64,000 nt of DNA from the NCBI GenBank assembly GCA_037349105.1, contig JAYJMM010000039.1, forward strand, positions 2,604,001 through 2,668,000, read 5' to 3'. Numbering within the stretch: the stretch's first letter is position 1; each line of letters begins with the position of its first letter. A model generated the notes under the pieces. The model did not search any database. It was not told the origin of the DNA and was given only the letters and a program-made list of their open reading frames with translations. The position numbers were made by a program, and so were the translations under genes. The stretch comes from Limnomonas spitsbergensis (Eukaryota; Chlorophyta; Chlorophyceae; Chlamydomonadales). This document shows positions 1 to 11,790 of this stretch, piece after piece.

Positions 1-3000
1 CCCCAGCACTTTCGCCGCCGCAGCGATCTGGTCGGTCGACACGTCGCCGCCCCGCGCCCGCTCCGCGTCCTCCTGCTGATCCGGGGTGTTGCTGGGAGGG
101 GGGTAGCCGGACGCGGCCGTTGGGCCCGCCGCGCTGGCAGGCCGGGGCGGCGGCACTGGAGGCGGCTTCTGAATCAAGGCGGGCGCTGCTGCTGCTGCGC
201 TAGCTTGCGGCTGCTTGGCCGTCGCCGACATGTTTTTGGCCTGCTGCTGCATGGCCGGTGGTGTGGCCGCGGGCTGATCCCCCGAGCCAGATCCAGATCC
301 GGACATCCAGATGTTGTTGCTGGGCTGTTGGGCAGGCGGCCGGGCGGGGTCAGTGGCTCCTGAAGCAGATGCTGACGGGGCAGGGAAGCCAGGGGCAGCC
401 TGTCTCCCCGGCCCCTCTATGGAGATGCGCGGCGACCCTGCCGAGACCGCCGGCTGGCCGCGGGGTGTCGCGGAAGCGGCAGACGCCGGCGCGGCGCTGT
501 CAGCAACCGCCCCCTGGTAGGGCCCGCTGGTGGTAGCCACCGGGGCACGCGGCGAGGGCGAGGGCGAGGGCGGGACCGTCGACGGCGTCGGTAGGGCCGT
601 GACGAGCGCCTTGAGGGTTGGGCCGGGCACCGCGGGGGCGGCTTTCCGCGCCGACTCCTCCTCCTCGACCTTAAGCGCCGTGTTGCCCTGCGCGATCAGC
701 TGGGCTTTGGCAGCGACGGCGGCAGCCCGCTCCCGCTCCCGCTCCTTCTCCCGCTCCCGGTTGTTGTCGGCGTCCTCCTTCTCCTTGCCCTTGGAAATCT
801 GCTTGACCACCGCGGTTGGCGGTGTCGCGTTGTCGACGGCCTCCATGCGGTCGAGGAGCGCGGCGTACATGTCGTCGACGCTCGAGAAGTCCGCGTAGCT
901 GTCCTCGTCGGGATTCTGAGGGCGCAGAATTGTGGAGCAGGCATGTCAAGCAAGGATTCAGGATAGGGGCAGGAATACGAGAACCTAAGCAGGCATGTCT
1001 GGATTCTGACATGTCAAACAATATTTCAGAATTCTGAGGGGACAGATGTATAGAGAAGGCATGTTCAAATTCTGAAGCGGCTATATTAATACCCCCCCCC
1101 CCATCAGGCATGCCAGGATCATGAAGGGGCAGGGGGGAGTGTCAAACAACTCAAGCAGTGTGCCAGGGCAGCAAGCATGTCAAGATTCTGAAGGGGCAGA
1201 GGCATCAAAACTCAACCAGGTACGACAAATTCCTTTAGAGGGCATTTGCATGACAACTGGCCGAGGCTATGCAAATTCTGTTCAGGGGCAGAAGTATGAC
1301 GCCTCAAGCACAGATGTCACAATCGCAGTCGGCGGAGGGTTAAGTGTCCATCAACTCAAACAGGTGCGTCAGGATTCTGAAGGGGCAGAGGTATGACGAT
1401 TCGAGCCGGTACGTCAAGAATGTTAGGCGGCAGACCTTTGACAACTCATGCAGAGATGTCTAAATTGAAGGGGCAGAACTACTGGTAGTACAATTCCACC
1501 TCAAACAGGTTTGGCAGGATTCTGAAGGGGCAGACCTGTGATAACTAGAGTAGGGATCTTAAATCTCATAAGGTGCGGAGGGAAGCACCAAGCACCTGGA
1601 GCACTCGTGTCAGGATTTTGGAGGGTCGGAGGTTAGACAACTCGAGCAGGCAGGGGCAGAGGGGCAGAGGTTAGACAACTCGAGCAGGCAGGGGCAGAGG
1701 GGCAGAGGAAAGACAACTCGAGCAGGCAGGGGCAGAGGGGCAGAGGTTAGACAACTCGAGCAGGCAGGGGCAGAGGGGCAGAGGAAAGACAACTCGAGCA
1801 GGCAGGGGCAGAGGGGCAGAGGAAAGACAACTCGAGCAGGCAGGGGCAGAGGGGCAGAGGAAAGACAACTCGAGCAGGCAGGGGCAGAGGGGCAGAGGGG
1901 CAGAGGAAAGACAACTCGAGCAGGCAGGGGCAGAGGGGCAGAGGAAAGACAACTCGAGCAGGCAGGGGCAGAGGGGCAGAGGAAAGACAACTCGAGCAGG
2001 CAGGGGCAGAGGGGCAGAGTTTAGGCAACTCGAGCAGGCAGGGGCAGAGGGGCAGAGGTTAGGCAACTCGAGCAGGCAGGGGCAGAGGGGCAGAGGTATG
2101 ACAACTCGAGCAGGCAGGGGCAGAGGGGCAGAGGAAAGACAACTCGAGCAGGCAGGGGCAGAGGGGCAGAGGGGCAGAGGAAAGACAACTCGAGCAGGCA
2201 GGGGCAGAGGGGCAGAGGTTAGACAACTCGAGCAGGCAGGGGCAGAGGGGCAGAGGGGCAGAGGAAAGACAACTCGAGCAGGCAGGGGCAGAGGGGCAGA
2301 GGAAAGACAACTCGAGCAGGCAGGGTCAGAGGGGCAGAGGAAAGACAACTCGAGCAGGCAGGGGCAGAGGGGCAGAGGGGCAGAGGGGCAGAGGAAAGAC
2401 AACTCGAGCAGGCAGGGGCAGAGGGGCAGAGGAAAGACAACTCGAGCAGGCAGGGGCAGAGGGGCAGAGGAAAGACAACTCGAGCAGGCAGGGGCAGAGG
2501 GGCAGAGGGGCAGAGGAAAGACAACTCGAGCAGGCAGGGGCAGAGGGGCAGAGGAAAGACAACTCGAGCAGGCAGGGGCAGAGGGGCAGAGGAAAGACAA
2601 CTCGAGCAGGCAGGGGCAGAGGGGCAGAGGGGCAGAGGGGCAGAGGAAAGACAACTCGAGCAGGCAGGGGCAGAGGGGCTGAGGAAAGACAACTCGAGCA
2701 GGCAGGGACAGAGGGGCAGAGGTATGACAACTCGAGCAGGTATATCATGACTCACAAGCCTCAGTGGTAACACAAAATCAAGGGGGGGACGTTACTACTG
2801 GACGTGACATGACAACAAACGACGTCCCAGGCATATTGAAGGTGCATGGCAAGCCCCCCATCTAAATGCTTGTGTAAACGGGAAGCCCCCCACCCAACTG
2901 CATGTGTGAACAGCAAGCCCCACACACCCAATCACATGTGTGGACGGCAAGCCCCACACCCAACCGCACTTTTGAACAACAAGCCCTACACCTAATTGCA

Positions 3001-4179
3001 TATTCGCATGAGTGAAAGGTAAGCCCCACATCCAGTCGCACGTGCGAATGGCAAGCCCTACACCTAATTGATGTGTGAACGGCAAGCCCCACAACCAATC
3101 GCATGGCCAAAGTGTCAACTCGAAGCCTCATCGTGTTGGGTGAATTTAAGCTCACAATAAACGTCTCAAGCTCGCTCTTGAGGTCGTCTAGCTCATCCGG
3201 CTGAATGGTCTCATTGTCAATGCAACGGAGGACCTTCTCCAAGTTGTCCACATGCTCCTTGTACTGCACGATGATCTCTTCCAGCTCAGCCATGCGAGGT
3301 GGAGGTTTCTGCTTCTTCTTCATGCCGTTCTGAAGCTCCTCCACCTCGTAATCAAACTCCTCGATCTGCGAGCATGCATGCATGGCGTTAGACATGCATG
3401 CATGGCCTTGCGCATGCATGGTGGGCGTGCATGGCGTTGCACGTGCATGGGGTCGGCAAGCATGGCATCTTGAGTATCGCATGCCGCCATGCGCCCCCCC
3501 ATCCTCATGCAGCTTCAAGCCCTTGAGCGACCATGCGCCCCCCTTCCTCATGCACACTTCAGCCCACATACAATTATGATCCCAGCTCCCCCATGCGGCT
3601 GGTCGGTCAGCAGTACCTTGGTAGTAATGGTATCCACTGTGGTATTGATCCATTCTCTGGTGTCCTCCTTGGCTTTTTCTTTGGGGTCGTTGTAAACCCG
3701 ATTGATGCCCTTGATCTTCGACTCCTTCTCGCAGGCCTTGAAGCGTTCCATGTCCCGCTCTATCGAACGCCGGGCGTCCATCAACGGTTGCTTGTCCTTG
3801 ATGTCTGCTCCTGTGATCCTGCGAGATGCATGAGACAATAAAATCTCATGTAGTTCATGCTTCCGATGGATGCCCTTGGCACACTCGATGAGGCAGGTTA
3901 CTCGATGCTGCGTGACACCCACCATGCTTTGATCTGCTCTCGAAGTCGTTGGAGCTTCTTAATTTCTTTCTTCAGCTCTCCTTCCAGCTTTTCTCGTTGG
4001 TTGGTGTTCTCGCAGTCATGTACCTACAGCATGCAGTTAGTCGGTCGTTCGCAAGGGCTGCAAGAGCAAGAATGAAGACAACTAACCTGGTTCCACAAGT
4101 CCTCGAACAACTCCTGGCCCTCTAAAACCTTCTTCAATGTCCTATCTATCTCTGCTTTTAGCTTTCGTTCGGCTGCCAT
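1..4179 (-). CDS. NOT3: CCR4-NOT complex subunit 3 (NOT3/CNOT3), 5' part, five exons visible
   Basis: Scaffold subunit of the CCR4-NOT deadenylase complex, which shortens mRNA poly(A) tails and represses translation. Exons: 4087-4179, 3923-4023, 3617-3818, 3156-3365 and 1-915; all junctions are GT-AG and the phases close. The first 202 residues form the family's N-terminal coiled-coil domain: it opens [18 protein letters not shown], then has [17 protein letters not shown] and [21 protein letters not shown]. Exon 4 carries the conserved stretch around [14 protein letters not shown]. Exon 5 continues with [20 protein letters not shown] and then about 270 residues of Ala/Pro/Gln/Ser-rich linker, as in CNOT3 orthologues. 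The C-terminal NOT box lies beyond the window start. The start codon was chosen because family homology begins exactly at this ATG. Intron 4 (916-3155) is almost entirely repeats, some carrying copies of the exon 5 acceptor. Confidence 0.92.
1020..1545 (-). repeat. Degenerate copies of the NOT3 exon 5 splice acceptor in intron 4
   Basis: Read on the minus strand, the true junction is CTGCGCCCTCAG followed by AATCCCGACG. Near-copies of this junction recur at about 1030, 1185, 1372 and 1515, for example CTGCCCCTTCAG followed by AATCCTGACG at about 1372. They are interspersed with AT-richer text. The copies keep the AG dinucleotide and the first exon codons, but no reading frame of useful length follows. 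Confidence 0.75.
1622..2735. repeat. 38-bp minisatellite in NOT3 intron 4
   Basis: About 28 tandem copies of a unit built from GACAACTCGAGCAGGCAG plus one to four GGGGCAGA blocks and a GGAAA or GGTTA tail. Copies are almost identical; length varies by the number of GGGGCAGA blocks. Its GGGGCAG block is shared with the degenerate acceptor copies next to it. Because the unit is not a multiple of three and lacks stops, it creates long repetitive open frames on both strands that are not genes. Confidence 0.97.
2855..3112. repeat. About 32-bp tandem repeat in NOT3 intron 4
   Basis: Roughly eight diverged copies of a unit with the core GGCAAGCCCCACACCCAATCG followed by a CATGTGTGAA-like stretch. 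It lies between the 38-bp minisatellite and the exon 4 donor at 3155. Confidence 0.85.
3366..3616. repeat. CATGCATGG-rich repeats in NOT3 intron 3
   Basis: Short iterations of GCATGCATGG occupy about 3370-3470. Further on, two copies of a roughly 45-bp unit containing CCATGCGCCCCCC, TCCTCATGCA and CTTCA follow one another (about 3485-3565). No coding potential is seen. Confidence 0.7.
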
Positions 4180-4600
4180 TTTCCGGTTTCAACAAAACGA
4201 AAAGACTAACAGGTCTGACGAGCACGCCATCGATGACAAGAACGGGCCATTTTAAAGAGAACGTCCCATATGACTTCAGAAAAGTTCTTCAAGCTGGCTT
4301 AAACGTTCAGCTCGAGCAATTCATTTTCCTGAAGGTGACACCACCCACACCCTGACCCACACTTAAAACAAATGCAGTTAGTTGTACTGCGTGGTCACAT
4401 TTCAGTCCCCAGCAGAGACTCCCTGGTCCCATGGATCAGTTCAGTTCAGCTCCCCAACAACCTTATGTGACATTCATCTGCCTGCCATGGCATTCTCGTG
4501 AATTGGGCCTGGGACCACGATAATTGTCCGCACAGGATCACAGCCAATCTTGTGCTCCTGCAGCAACAGCAGCTCATCACTCTCTGCAGCTCATCACTCT
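4180..4600. other. Intergenic stretch between NOT3 start and MTK stop
   Basis: About 420 bases containing the 5' flank of NOT3 and the 3' flank of the methylthioribose kinase gene, both transcribed leftward. I see no clear promoter element, RNA gene or repeat. Confidence 0.5.
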
Positions 4601-7600
4601 CTACAGAATTTCCTTTGCCAACCTAGTCAAATCAGAGACACAATAGCTCCGTGGAAGCTCCTTGGAAGCAGCCTGGGAAGAAGACACGTGCAACATCATC
4701 CTGGCCAGCTTCAGGATCCGGGAGGAGCAATCCGACCTTGGGCCTGCCTCCATGGCATCCAAGGGCGGGTAATGCATCTGCCCTATCGTGAGCCGGATCA
4801 TGCAGAGAGCAGCGAACCCGATAGTGTCCCGCCACAGCGCGTCCAGTACCTTGTCAACAAGGGCATCGGTCCAGCTACCTTGCAGCTGCGAGGATGCGGA
4901 TTGCAGGTGCCGCCGCCAGTGCCTTGAGAACAGCTCCCAAAAGGCCCCGAGGTCATCCATCAGCCAGTCGCTAGTTCCTCCACAGGCCTCATCGGCGCGC
5001 CCACCATTCAACATCTCCTCAGATCCGGGCCGAACCTCGTTGGGATGCAAGGAGGGTCTCCAACCGACCTCCGTCCCCAACCGACGAACCGCAAAGGCCA
5101 GCAGCAGATTTCCCACCAGGCAGCCAGTGTCAAAAGCTATGGGTCCAATCTGATAACAGGCAAACACGAGAGCAATCAGAGCTTTCAAGGGCTTCCAAAG
5201 GCGTCAAGACCCTGCCAGGGCAATCAGAGGCTTTCAAATCCTGCCCATCAGGCAGCCAGTGCACAAGGCCATGGGTCCCACCTGACACCAGGCAAGACAT
5301 GAAGGCACAGGCAACACACAAAGGGTAATAAAAAAAGCTCATCAGGTAAGGCAAACACAACAGCTATCAGAAGCTCCCAGAGCCTGCTTAAGACTACAGG
5401 CATTGGCGGCGTCGGTGACCCACCGTGGCAAACTCAAAGTCAATCAGGTACAGGGGGTTTGCGGCCTGCAGCAGCTGAGACCTCACAGAACTCGTGTCAT
5501 TGCCGCCGTTCTCAAGGCTCGAGATCCTGCCACCTCCCTCCACCCCTGTAGCCAGCCGCTGCTGAGATGCTTCTTGGCTCGTGTAGCAGCCGCCCCTCTC
5601 CAGCCCTGCCACATCAGTACTCGTGCCGTTCCCCCCTCCTGCCAGCTCAGGACTGCCACTGCTGCCGTCCCTCTCCGCCCCTGCCAGCCGGTCATCCCTC
5701 AACAGGTTGCTGTCAGGCCCGCCAGGTCTATCTTCCTTCAGTGCCGCCATCCCGACCAGGATGTTGCCCAGATGCAGGTCATTGTGGATGAGAGCTTCCT
5801 TGCGGCTTCGGTAGCTGTCAAGAAGGTGGGCGTGTGCGGCCTGAACACGCAGGTCCTGCCTGGCCAGAGGTTGCACACAGGGGTGGGTGGGAATGCAGAG
5901 GGGATTACAAAGGGGTAAAGAGAAGGACAGTCAAGGTTGCAGCAAGGACACTGAGATTTTAGAATTGAGAGGAAGGAACTAGGACAGCATGGGCAATGCA
6001 TGGCATTGCATGACGTAGCACGGCATGGCGTGGAGTTACGTGGCGTGACATGGCATAGCGTGACATTGCGGGGCATATGGACCAAAAAGCCACCGCTGGG
6101 CCCATGGGGACCTAACCTTGACCTGCCTACAGCCAGTGGTCCAAGCAGCTTGAGCTTGCTGCACAGACCTCCCCCGGCCATAGGCTGTGACGTAGCTGAA
6201 CTGTAGCTTAAGCACCGTTCAAATAAACAGTGGCACTGTCTCTGCCTGCTGACCTGAGTTCCCCAACCTGGGCGGACAGGCTGCCAGGAAAATAGTTCGT
6301 CGTGCAGGCAAGGTCAAAGGGCCCTGTCAACACCATCCGCTCGTTAGCAGCAACGATCTCCGCATTGGCAAACTGCAGCACCATGTCGTCCATCTCCCCT
6401 GAACAGAAGAAGGAGAGTGTGTGTGTGTGTGTGTAAGGGATCAGCTATTTTGTCCGGCAAGGTCTGGCAGCAAGGCCTGCCATGCATGACTATTTCCCTC
6501 AACGATGCTTCAGCTACACTTCGGCTGCAAACGTATGGTGCATCAGCTCCACTTCAGCGGTAATCATATGGTGCCTCAGCTCCACTTCAGCTACAACTCT
6601 ATGTTGCTTGAGGTACATTTCAGTTACAACCCTGTGTTACTTCAGCTACCCTTTACTTGAAGGTCTCACGCCATGAAGCAAGTTGCCAGGATGCTTACCA
6701 GCAGGGACAGCGTAAATCGAGTTCCTGAAGAGGTAAGATGCCAGTAGGTCAGCCAGCTGCTCTGCCATGCATGGGAGGGGCACCTGCCACCTGCACGAGT
6801 TGCAGGCAAATCTCGATGTCTGCGACGGGGAGGCGGGAGGATTGGGGCTAAAGCTGTTCAGGATGTTGGAAGTCTGGGACTGGGGGATCCAGAGGATTGG
6901 TTCAAATTGTTGGCGAGGTCAGAGTGGAAGGTTGACAAGGGTCCAAGGCATCAAGTGGAACTTTTACGAAGCATAGGTGTGAACACGGTGGACGGAGGCA
7001 ACATAACACTTGGAGCAGTCATATTTGAGCCTTGGGATTTCGTCTCAGAGCGGCTCGCAAGGCTCTGTCTGCGTTCTAGCTGAATATGCATGCAATCCTC
7101 AATGGAGTATTATCCCAATCCCCCAGTGGGGTCACAGCATAATGCAAATGAATCCCGTTCCTTTCAAATGCCTTAATGCCGCTGCCGCCTGTTTATTCCC
7201 TCGGGTGGATGCGCGATGCGCGGAAATCCCAATCCTCCCATGGGGTCAAGGCCACTGGTCACAGCATAGTAAAAAGAATGCCAATCCTCCAGTGGGGTCA
7301 CAGCATACCGGTAATGCAAATAAATCTCGTTTCTTTCAAATGCCCTAATGCCGTCTGCCGCATGGTTTTTAAGGATCAAGAACCCTTGACCCTAGAAAAA
7401 CCACTTTTCCCAAATATGTTTACGCCGTCTGACAAGTGAGGGATTGAGACAAATCCCTAGCCCCCAGTGGCAAGTATCTTTATCGGGTCTTAAGCCTTCA
7501 ACCGTCAAAACCCTAGGCCCGCTTTTACTTAAGTCACACATGTGCCAATCCTTGCCTGTGTATGGCCTCGGATAGCTTCAAGTGGCTAGGCAAGCACTGC

Positions 7601-8399
7601 TGAATGAGGACAAAGGCGGAAGCGTCGTACAGGAACAGCTCGGGCACGTAGCGCGGACTGGCGGCGTGCATCCGGGACAGTGCAGCGGCCTCCACACCCA
7701 TTCGCTCCTGGAAGGCATGCCCAACAGGATTTAAGTCAGCTGCTATCCAGCTACAAACCAGCTACAATTCAGCTGCAGTTCAGCTACAACTCAGCTACAT
7801 ACCAGCTACAATTCAGCTACAAATCAGCTACACTTTAGCTGCTATCCAGCTACAATCCAGCTACAATTCAGCTGCATTTCTGCAACAGTGCAGCTGCAAT
7901 TCAACAACAACAGCACCAGCTATATCATGGGCTGTAACAGCATCAACTTCAGCAACAAAATGTTGCATCAGCTTGTCTGAGGGGGACTGACCTGTGTCAG
8001 GGGAAAGTTCCCAGGGCCCAAACTCTTCACGTACGGCGGCGCATGCTTCAGGATGACACTGCTGCTCACAGCGTTCACTGTCTCTTGAAGGATGCTGGCA
8101 TTCACTGTGTCTCTAGGGCTGCCAGCGTCGTCCAAGTTGAAGGGAGGGTTGGAGGAGACCTTGAATACGTAATTGATCTGCCCATCAGACAGCTCGCATG
8201 CAGTGAGGGGCGCTGCCATGTCTGGAAGGTTGAGTTGCACGTAGGCCATGGCTTCGTCGATTCTGGTGACGCGGAGCGATATGCGTCTATCATTTTGCTG
8301 CACCGCTGCTGAAAAACGCCGTTGGATGCCTACCAGGAGAGGTCGGGAATGTTCATGCGTCGGTAACTTGCTCCCTTTCCCCGTGAATGCTGTTATCAT
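4601..8399 (-). CDS. MTK: 5-methylthioribose kinase, six exons
   Basis: Phosphorylates 5-methylthioribose to its 1-phosphate in the cytosolic methionine salvage pathway. Exons: 7992-8399, 7540-7707, 6699-6783, 6268-6398, 5424-5855 and 4601-5149; phases close to a 590-residue protein ending LAKEIL. Family landmarks in order: LSDGQINYVFKVS (nucleotide-binding lobe), VILKHAPPYVKSLGPGNFPLTQ joined to ERMGVEAAALSRMH, the catalytic loop ALIHNDLHLGNILV, and LIDFEFAT joined across an intron to IGPIAFDTGCLVGNLLLAF. The protein is longer than the usual roughly 400 residues, mainly because about 90 Gly/Ser/Asn-rich residues are inserted between the catalytic loop and the DFE motif. The first in-frame ATG of exon 1 (8397-8399) is used; a short upstream exon cannot be excluded. 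Confidence 0.94.
6485..6662. repeat. CAGCTACA-type short repeat in MTK intron 3
   Basis: Diverged copies of CTTCAGCTACA and CAGCTCCACTTCAGC, spaced by AACGTATGGTG-like blocks. Intron 3 spans 6399-6698. Confidence 0.6.
7080..7350. repeat. Duplicated segment in MTK intron 2
   Basis: Two copies of a segment that runs AATGCAAAT, AATC, CGTT, CTTTCAAATGCC, TAATGCCG lie about 170 bp apart (from about 7140 and 7313). Copies of CCAATCCYCCMRTGGGGTCA are interspersed (about 7115, 7230, 7280). The intron spans 6784-7539. Confidence 0.65.
7735..7945. repeat. CAGCTACAATT tandem repeat in MTK intron 1
   Basis: About 17 copies of an 11-bp unit CAGCTACAATT with variants (AACCAG, AAATCAG, TGCATTT). The intron spans 7708-7991. 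The same CAGCTACA word recurs in intron 3 and at about 40240, so it is a dispersed short motif of this genome. Confidence 0.85.
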
Positions 8400-8706
8400 C
8401 ACACCCAAACAAATGGGTCACTTCGCATATGGCCCTTGCCACTTCCGGTTTGATCGGAACTTGCCGATAATCTGTTACGAGGTTTTGCTCACCGGGTTTT
8501 GCTCACCGTACAGATCCCGTGCCGTACATTTCAGCTGCAGAGCGCTGGGCATGGGCGGTGGCGGTGGTGCTAGGAGACCGCATGCCCGCATACTGGTCAC
8601 CAGCTGCTGGTCTGCTGGGGAAAAGGCCGTGGAAGGCATTTGCTCTGGAAATCATCTACATAGCTGCAACGGATCAGAGCTCCATTGGCGCTGAAAATAG
8701 CCATCC

Positions 8707-9591
8707 TGTCACAGTATATTACAGTAAACGTGACAGAACCGTTTAGGCCGCTGTTAGCGGCCGCGGAGCCTCCGCAGCTTCCATGCGGAGTCTCCTGATC
8801 TGATCTGGAACCCAGAATCCCGCTTAAGTGTGAAGTGTAGCAGATTCTATCGTACTCAGTAATTAGGGCATGCCGGGACCTTTAAATCCCGGCGTGCCAG
8901 CTTGCTACTTACTTTTGTCCCTTTTGAAGGACAGGCCTCTGATGTAAAGAGTATAGGCGTAGCTCTCACGGATACTAGCCCTTGCTCGCCAGTAAGTCAG
9001 TACCTTACACTTCAGTCAAGTCTAGCACCACGGAAAGTTGTGATAGCATAAGCAAGTGACAAGCGAGCCCCATCCATATCACTGGTCATTCCCAGCCGAC
9101 GCGATCTACGGCGCTCGCCCTGAAGAGCATGCGACCTACGGTGCCGATCCCTGACTACTCGTCCATCTCAGACGACTAATCAGGCAAGCAGTCCCAAGCA
9201 GATATTCACCTAAATAGACCAGGAGGCGCAAAGCCGACCAGGAGCTCTCGGCGTACCAGCTTCCAGCTGAGTCCGCCCGGCGACAAAACCCACGGACAAA
9301 GTCACCTCCGTCGCCGTTCCTTCGCAATCCCGAGCATCCCCGCTCTCAGAGTAAAGTAGTAGAAGCGGTACCCACGAGACAGGAACACCCAGACAGGCCC
9401 TAGGCAGGAAGACTCTCCTACTAGGGCTGTGCCTTACAGTTATCCAGTTAACATCTCTTGTTTGTAGTGCAAGGAGCATGTGTGTACGGTGCTGTACCGT
9501 ATTTGTGAGTAGAGGACGCCTCTCTAAGGCGCCTTGACCGGAGTTCACGGTATTTACCATTGTATTGCAGTTACTGCTTTATGGTGCGACA
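8707..9591. mobile_element. Solo LTR (A+B), relative of the large element at 11165
   Basis: 885 bp beginning TGTCACAGTATATTACAG and ending CTTTATGGTGCGACA. It is flanked by the 4-bp duplication ATCC (8703-8706 and 9592-9595). Its left part aligns with segment A and its right part, from about 9348, with segment B of the 16-kb element, in the order A then B without interruption. It is clearly more diverged than the A and B copies of that element are from each other, so it is an older insertion. Confidence 0.85.
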
Positions 9592-11164
9592 ATCCTCATG
9601 ACTGCACCTTTGAAAAAGACAGATGAGACAGCCGGCATGCTAAGGATATTCATTGGTCACAGCTTGGACTGGAGCTGCAGATCTCATGTGCACACTTGGA
9701 TGTCAGCAGCGACATGGGGATTTAGTGGGTATCTCCATTGCATGGCAGCTTTAAGCAGTGTCGGCAACTCGGCATAAGGCACATGGGCAAGTGTGGGCTA
9801 GTGGGCTGCATCAAGTCATCTAGCGCCAGCTTGGTACTGATGCGATAATAATTGCTCATGGCATTCGCCCTGAACGTTTATATTGCCAGGCGTATCTTTG
9901 GTGCACTACTTGGCTTCCAAACACCCACTACCGTTACATTTCATGGTTCAAGGTTAAGGGTATAGGGCTCATGGTCGCCTCAAGCAGGAAGCTGCAGTGC
10001 AAGGTCTAGATATGCAGCTCCGAATCGGAGGTCACTGATGCGGACCTGACTTACATGTTGGACCAACTTCAAAGCATGCTCTGTGGGTGCATGAAAAAAT
10101 GCGGGCTATGCTCGATTGAGTGATTGACGCCATGACGCTGTCCAGAATCGTAACGTGTGGAAACCCATGGTAGGCCTACGCCTCCGGAAGAATGACGCTG
10201 CCATGGCCAAACAACGGCTGACTGTGTGGCGAGCCTTGTATGTCGGCTCTGGTGGCCATCCTACGTCCTCTACAACGTTGCATTTGTTGGAGAGCCTCTC
10301 TATTGTGCAAACAGCTAGGATGCCCATCATCCAAGTCTTCTTCTACAACTGCAAATCAATGCACCAGGTGGATATCCTGGTACAGGGAAGTACGCGTAGC
10401 GTAGAATAGATAGACCGGACCGGGTGATGAAACGCGATGGTGTACTTAAAAGTAGCCCGGTGAGGGCAAGAACGGCTATTCATTGTTCATGGGCCGGCCG
10501 AAGACTTCCTTGGATATTGCACTTCCCTGCACTCGGGCAATCCGGGCAATCCGGGCAATCCGGGCAATCCGGCATGAAAATCCGGGCAATCCTGGAAATC
10601 CCCGCGTACTTCCATGCACTCAGGCAATCCTGGAAATCCGGACCAGACGCCCGCAGGCATTCATAGAAATCCGGACGAGGCGCCCGAAGGCATTCCTAGA
10701 AACTAAGTCCCATACTCAGACTGGATCCCTCTCAGGCTACCTCTTAGTCAGCCTGATCCATGGAAGCTGGACCTGATGACCACTACAATGAACAAGCCGT
10801 ACCGCGACCTTAAGTACCCGCCCAAGGCACGCGCCCAAGCGGATGCCTGATTGTCAGACCCGAAGGGAAACCTTTGGGCAACATCTATGGCAAAGGATTT
10901 GTGCCACGCTGTTGTTTGTTCATTGAAGCCACGGGCTGCATCTTCAGCGTAACCTTGCCCGCGCCCATCCCGTTGTATGACGCACGACAACGTTGAAGCC
11001 GGCTACACCGACCCTCAATAAGTAATAATGTGCTCCGTCGTGGCATTTTGCTGTGTTGGCCTATGCGGTCACTCACCACCTAATACGCACAGGGCTTCAC
11101 AATATTTCGTTTCATATCAAAACACCACATGTCAAAACACCACATGTCATAATTGCAGCATCGA
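9592..11164. other. Unassigned spacer between solo LTR and large retroelement
   Basis: About 1.6 kb without a recognisable gene. The only clear structure is a minisatellite at about 10535-10690: four head-to-tail GGGCAATCC units, then longer GGAAATCC / GACCAGACGCCCG units. Open frames here are short and resemble no family I know. Confidence 0.5.
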
Positions 11165-11790
11165 TGTCACGGTATATTACGGTATACGTGCCAAAACCGT
11201 TTAGGCCGCAGATAGATGGCGGCCACGGAGACTTGGCAGCTTCCCTGTGGTGTCTCCTTATTTGAACTGAGACCTAGAAACCCGCTTACGCAGGATGATT
11301 GAGCATAATCCGTACTCTGAATTGGGCCTGCCGGGTCTCTGTATCCCGGCAATTGCCTAAACTAGTTACTTCGTCCCTTTCAAAAGGACAGACCTCTTCT
11401 GTAACAAGCTCCGGCCGTCACCAGTGCGTGAGACCCGAGGTGTTCCAAACGTCAGTACCTACTTCAAGTCAAGACTAGATCAGCCTCCGCTGAGATAGCA
11501 GGAGAACAAGACCTCAGTTGAGGAACGAGATCCCTGCAGAACAGTAGTTCGCAGTCTACGATCCCGTACCCTCACCGCGTGTGACGCGGTAAGTGCACCT
11601 GATATTGCCTAGCTGGATCGCGACCAGACGGCCTGAAGGCCTGCGCCAACCCTAGCTATTGCCTGATATACAAAATAGAAGCTTAACTCGTTGAGCACCC
11701 GCAGCCAGTGAGTAGTCACGAAGTCTGCCCGTAGGCGCCCATCACTGTCGTGAGGGAGAAGTCCGCCACGGACCTAAAGCGCACATCGCG
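11165..11790 (+). repeat. Terminal segment A1
   Basis: Begins TGTCACGGTATATTACGG and ends CGCACATCGCG. It matches A2 at 26752-27380 with only scattered differences and a 4-bp indel near the start (AGAT extra in A1). Segment B does not follow it, unlike in A2/B2 and the solo LTR. Confidence 0.9.

Noticed and set aside
1610..2773. Long open frames of repeated [14 protein letters not shown] or [15 protein letters not shown] text on both strands
   Set aside because: They are produced by a near-perfect 38-bp minisatellite without stop codons lying inside a NOT3 intron; no start context, no family similarity.
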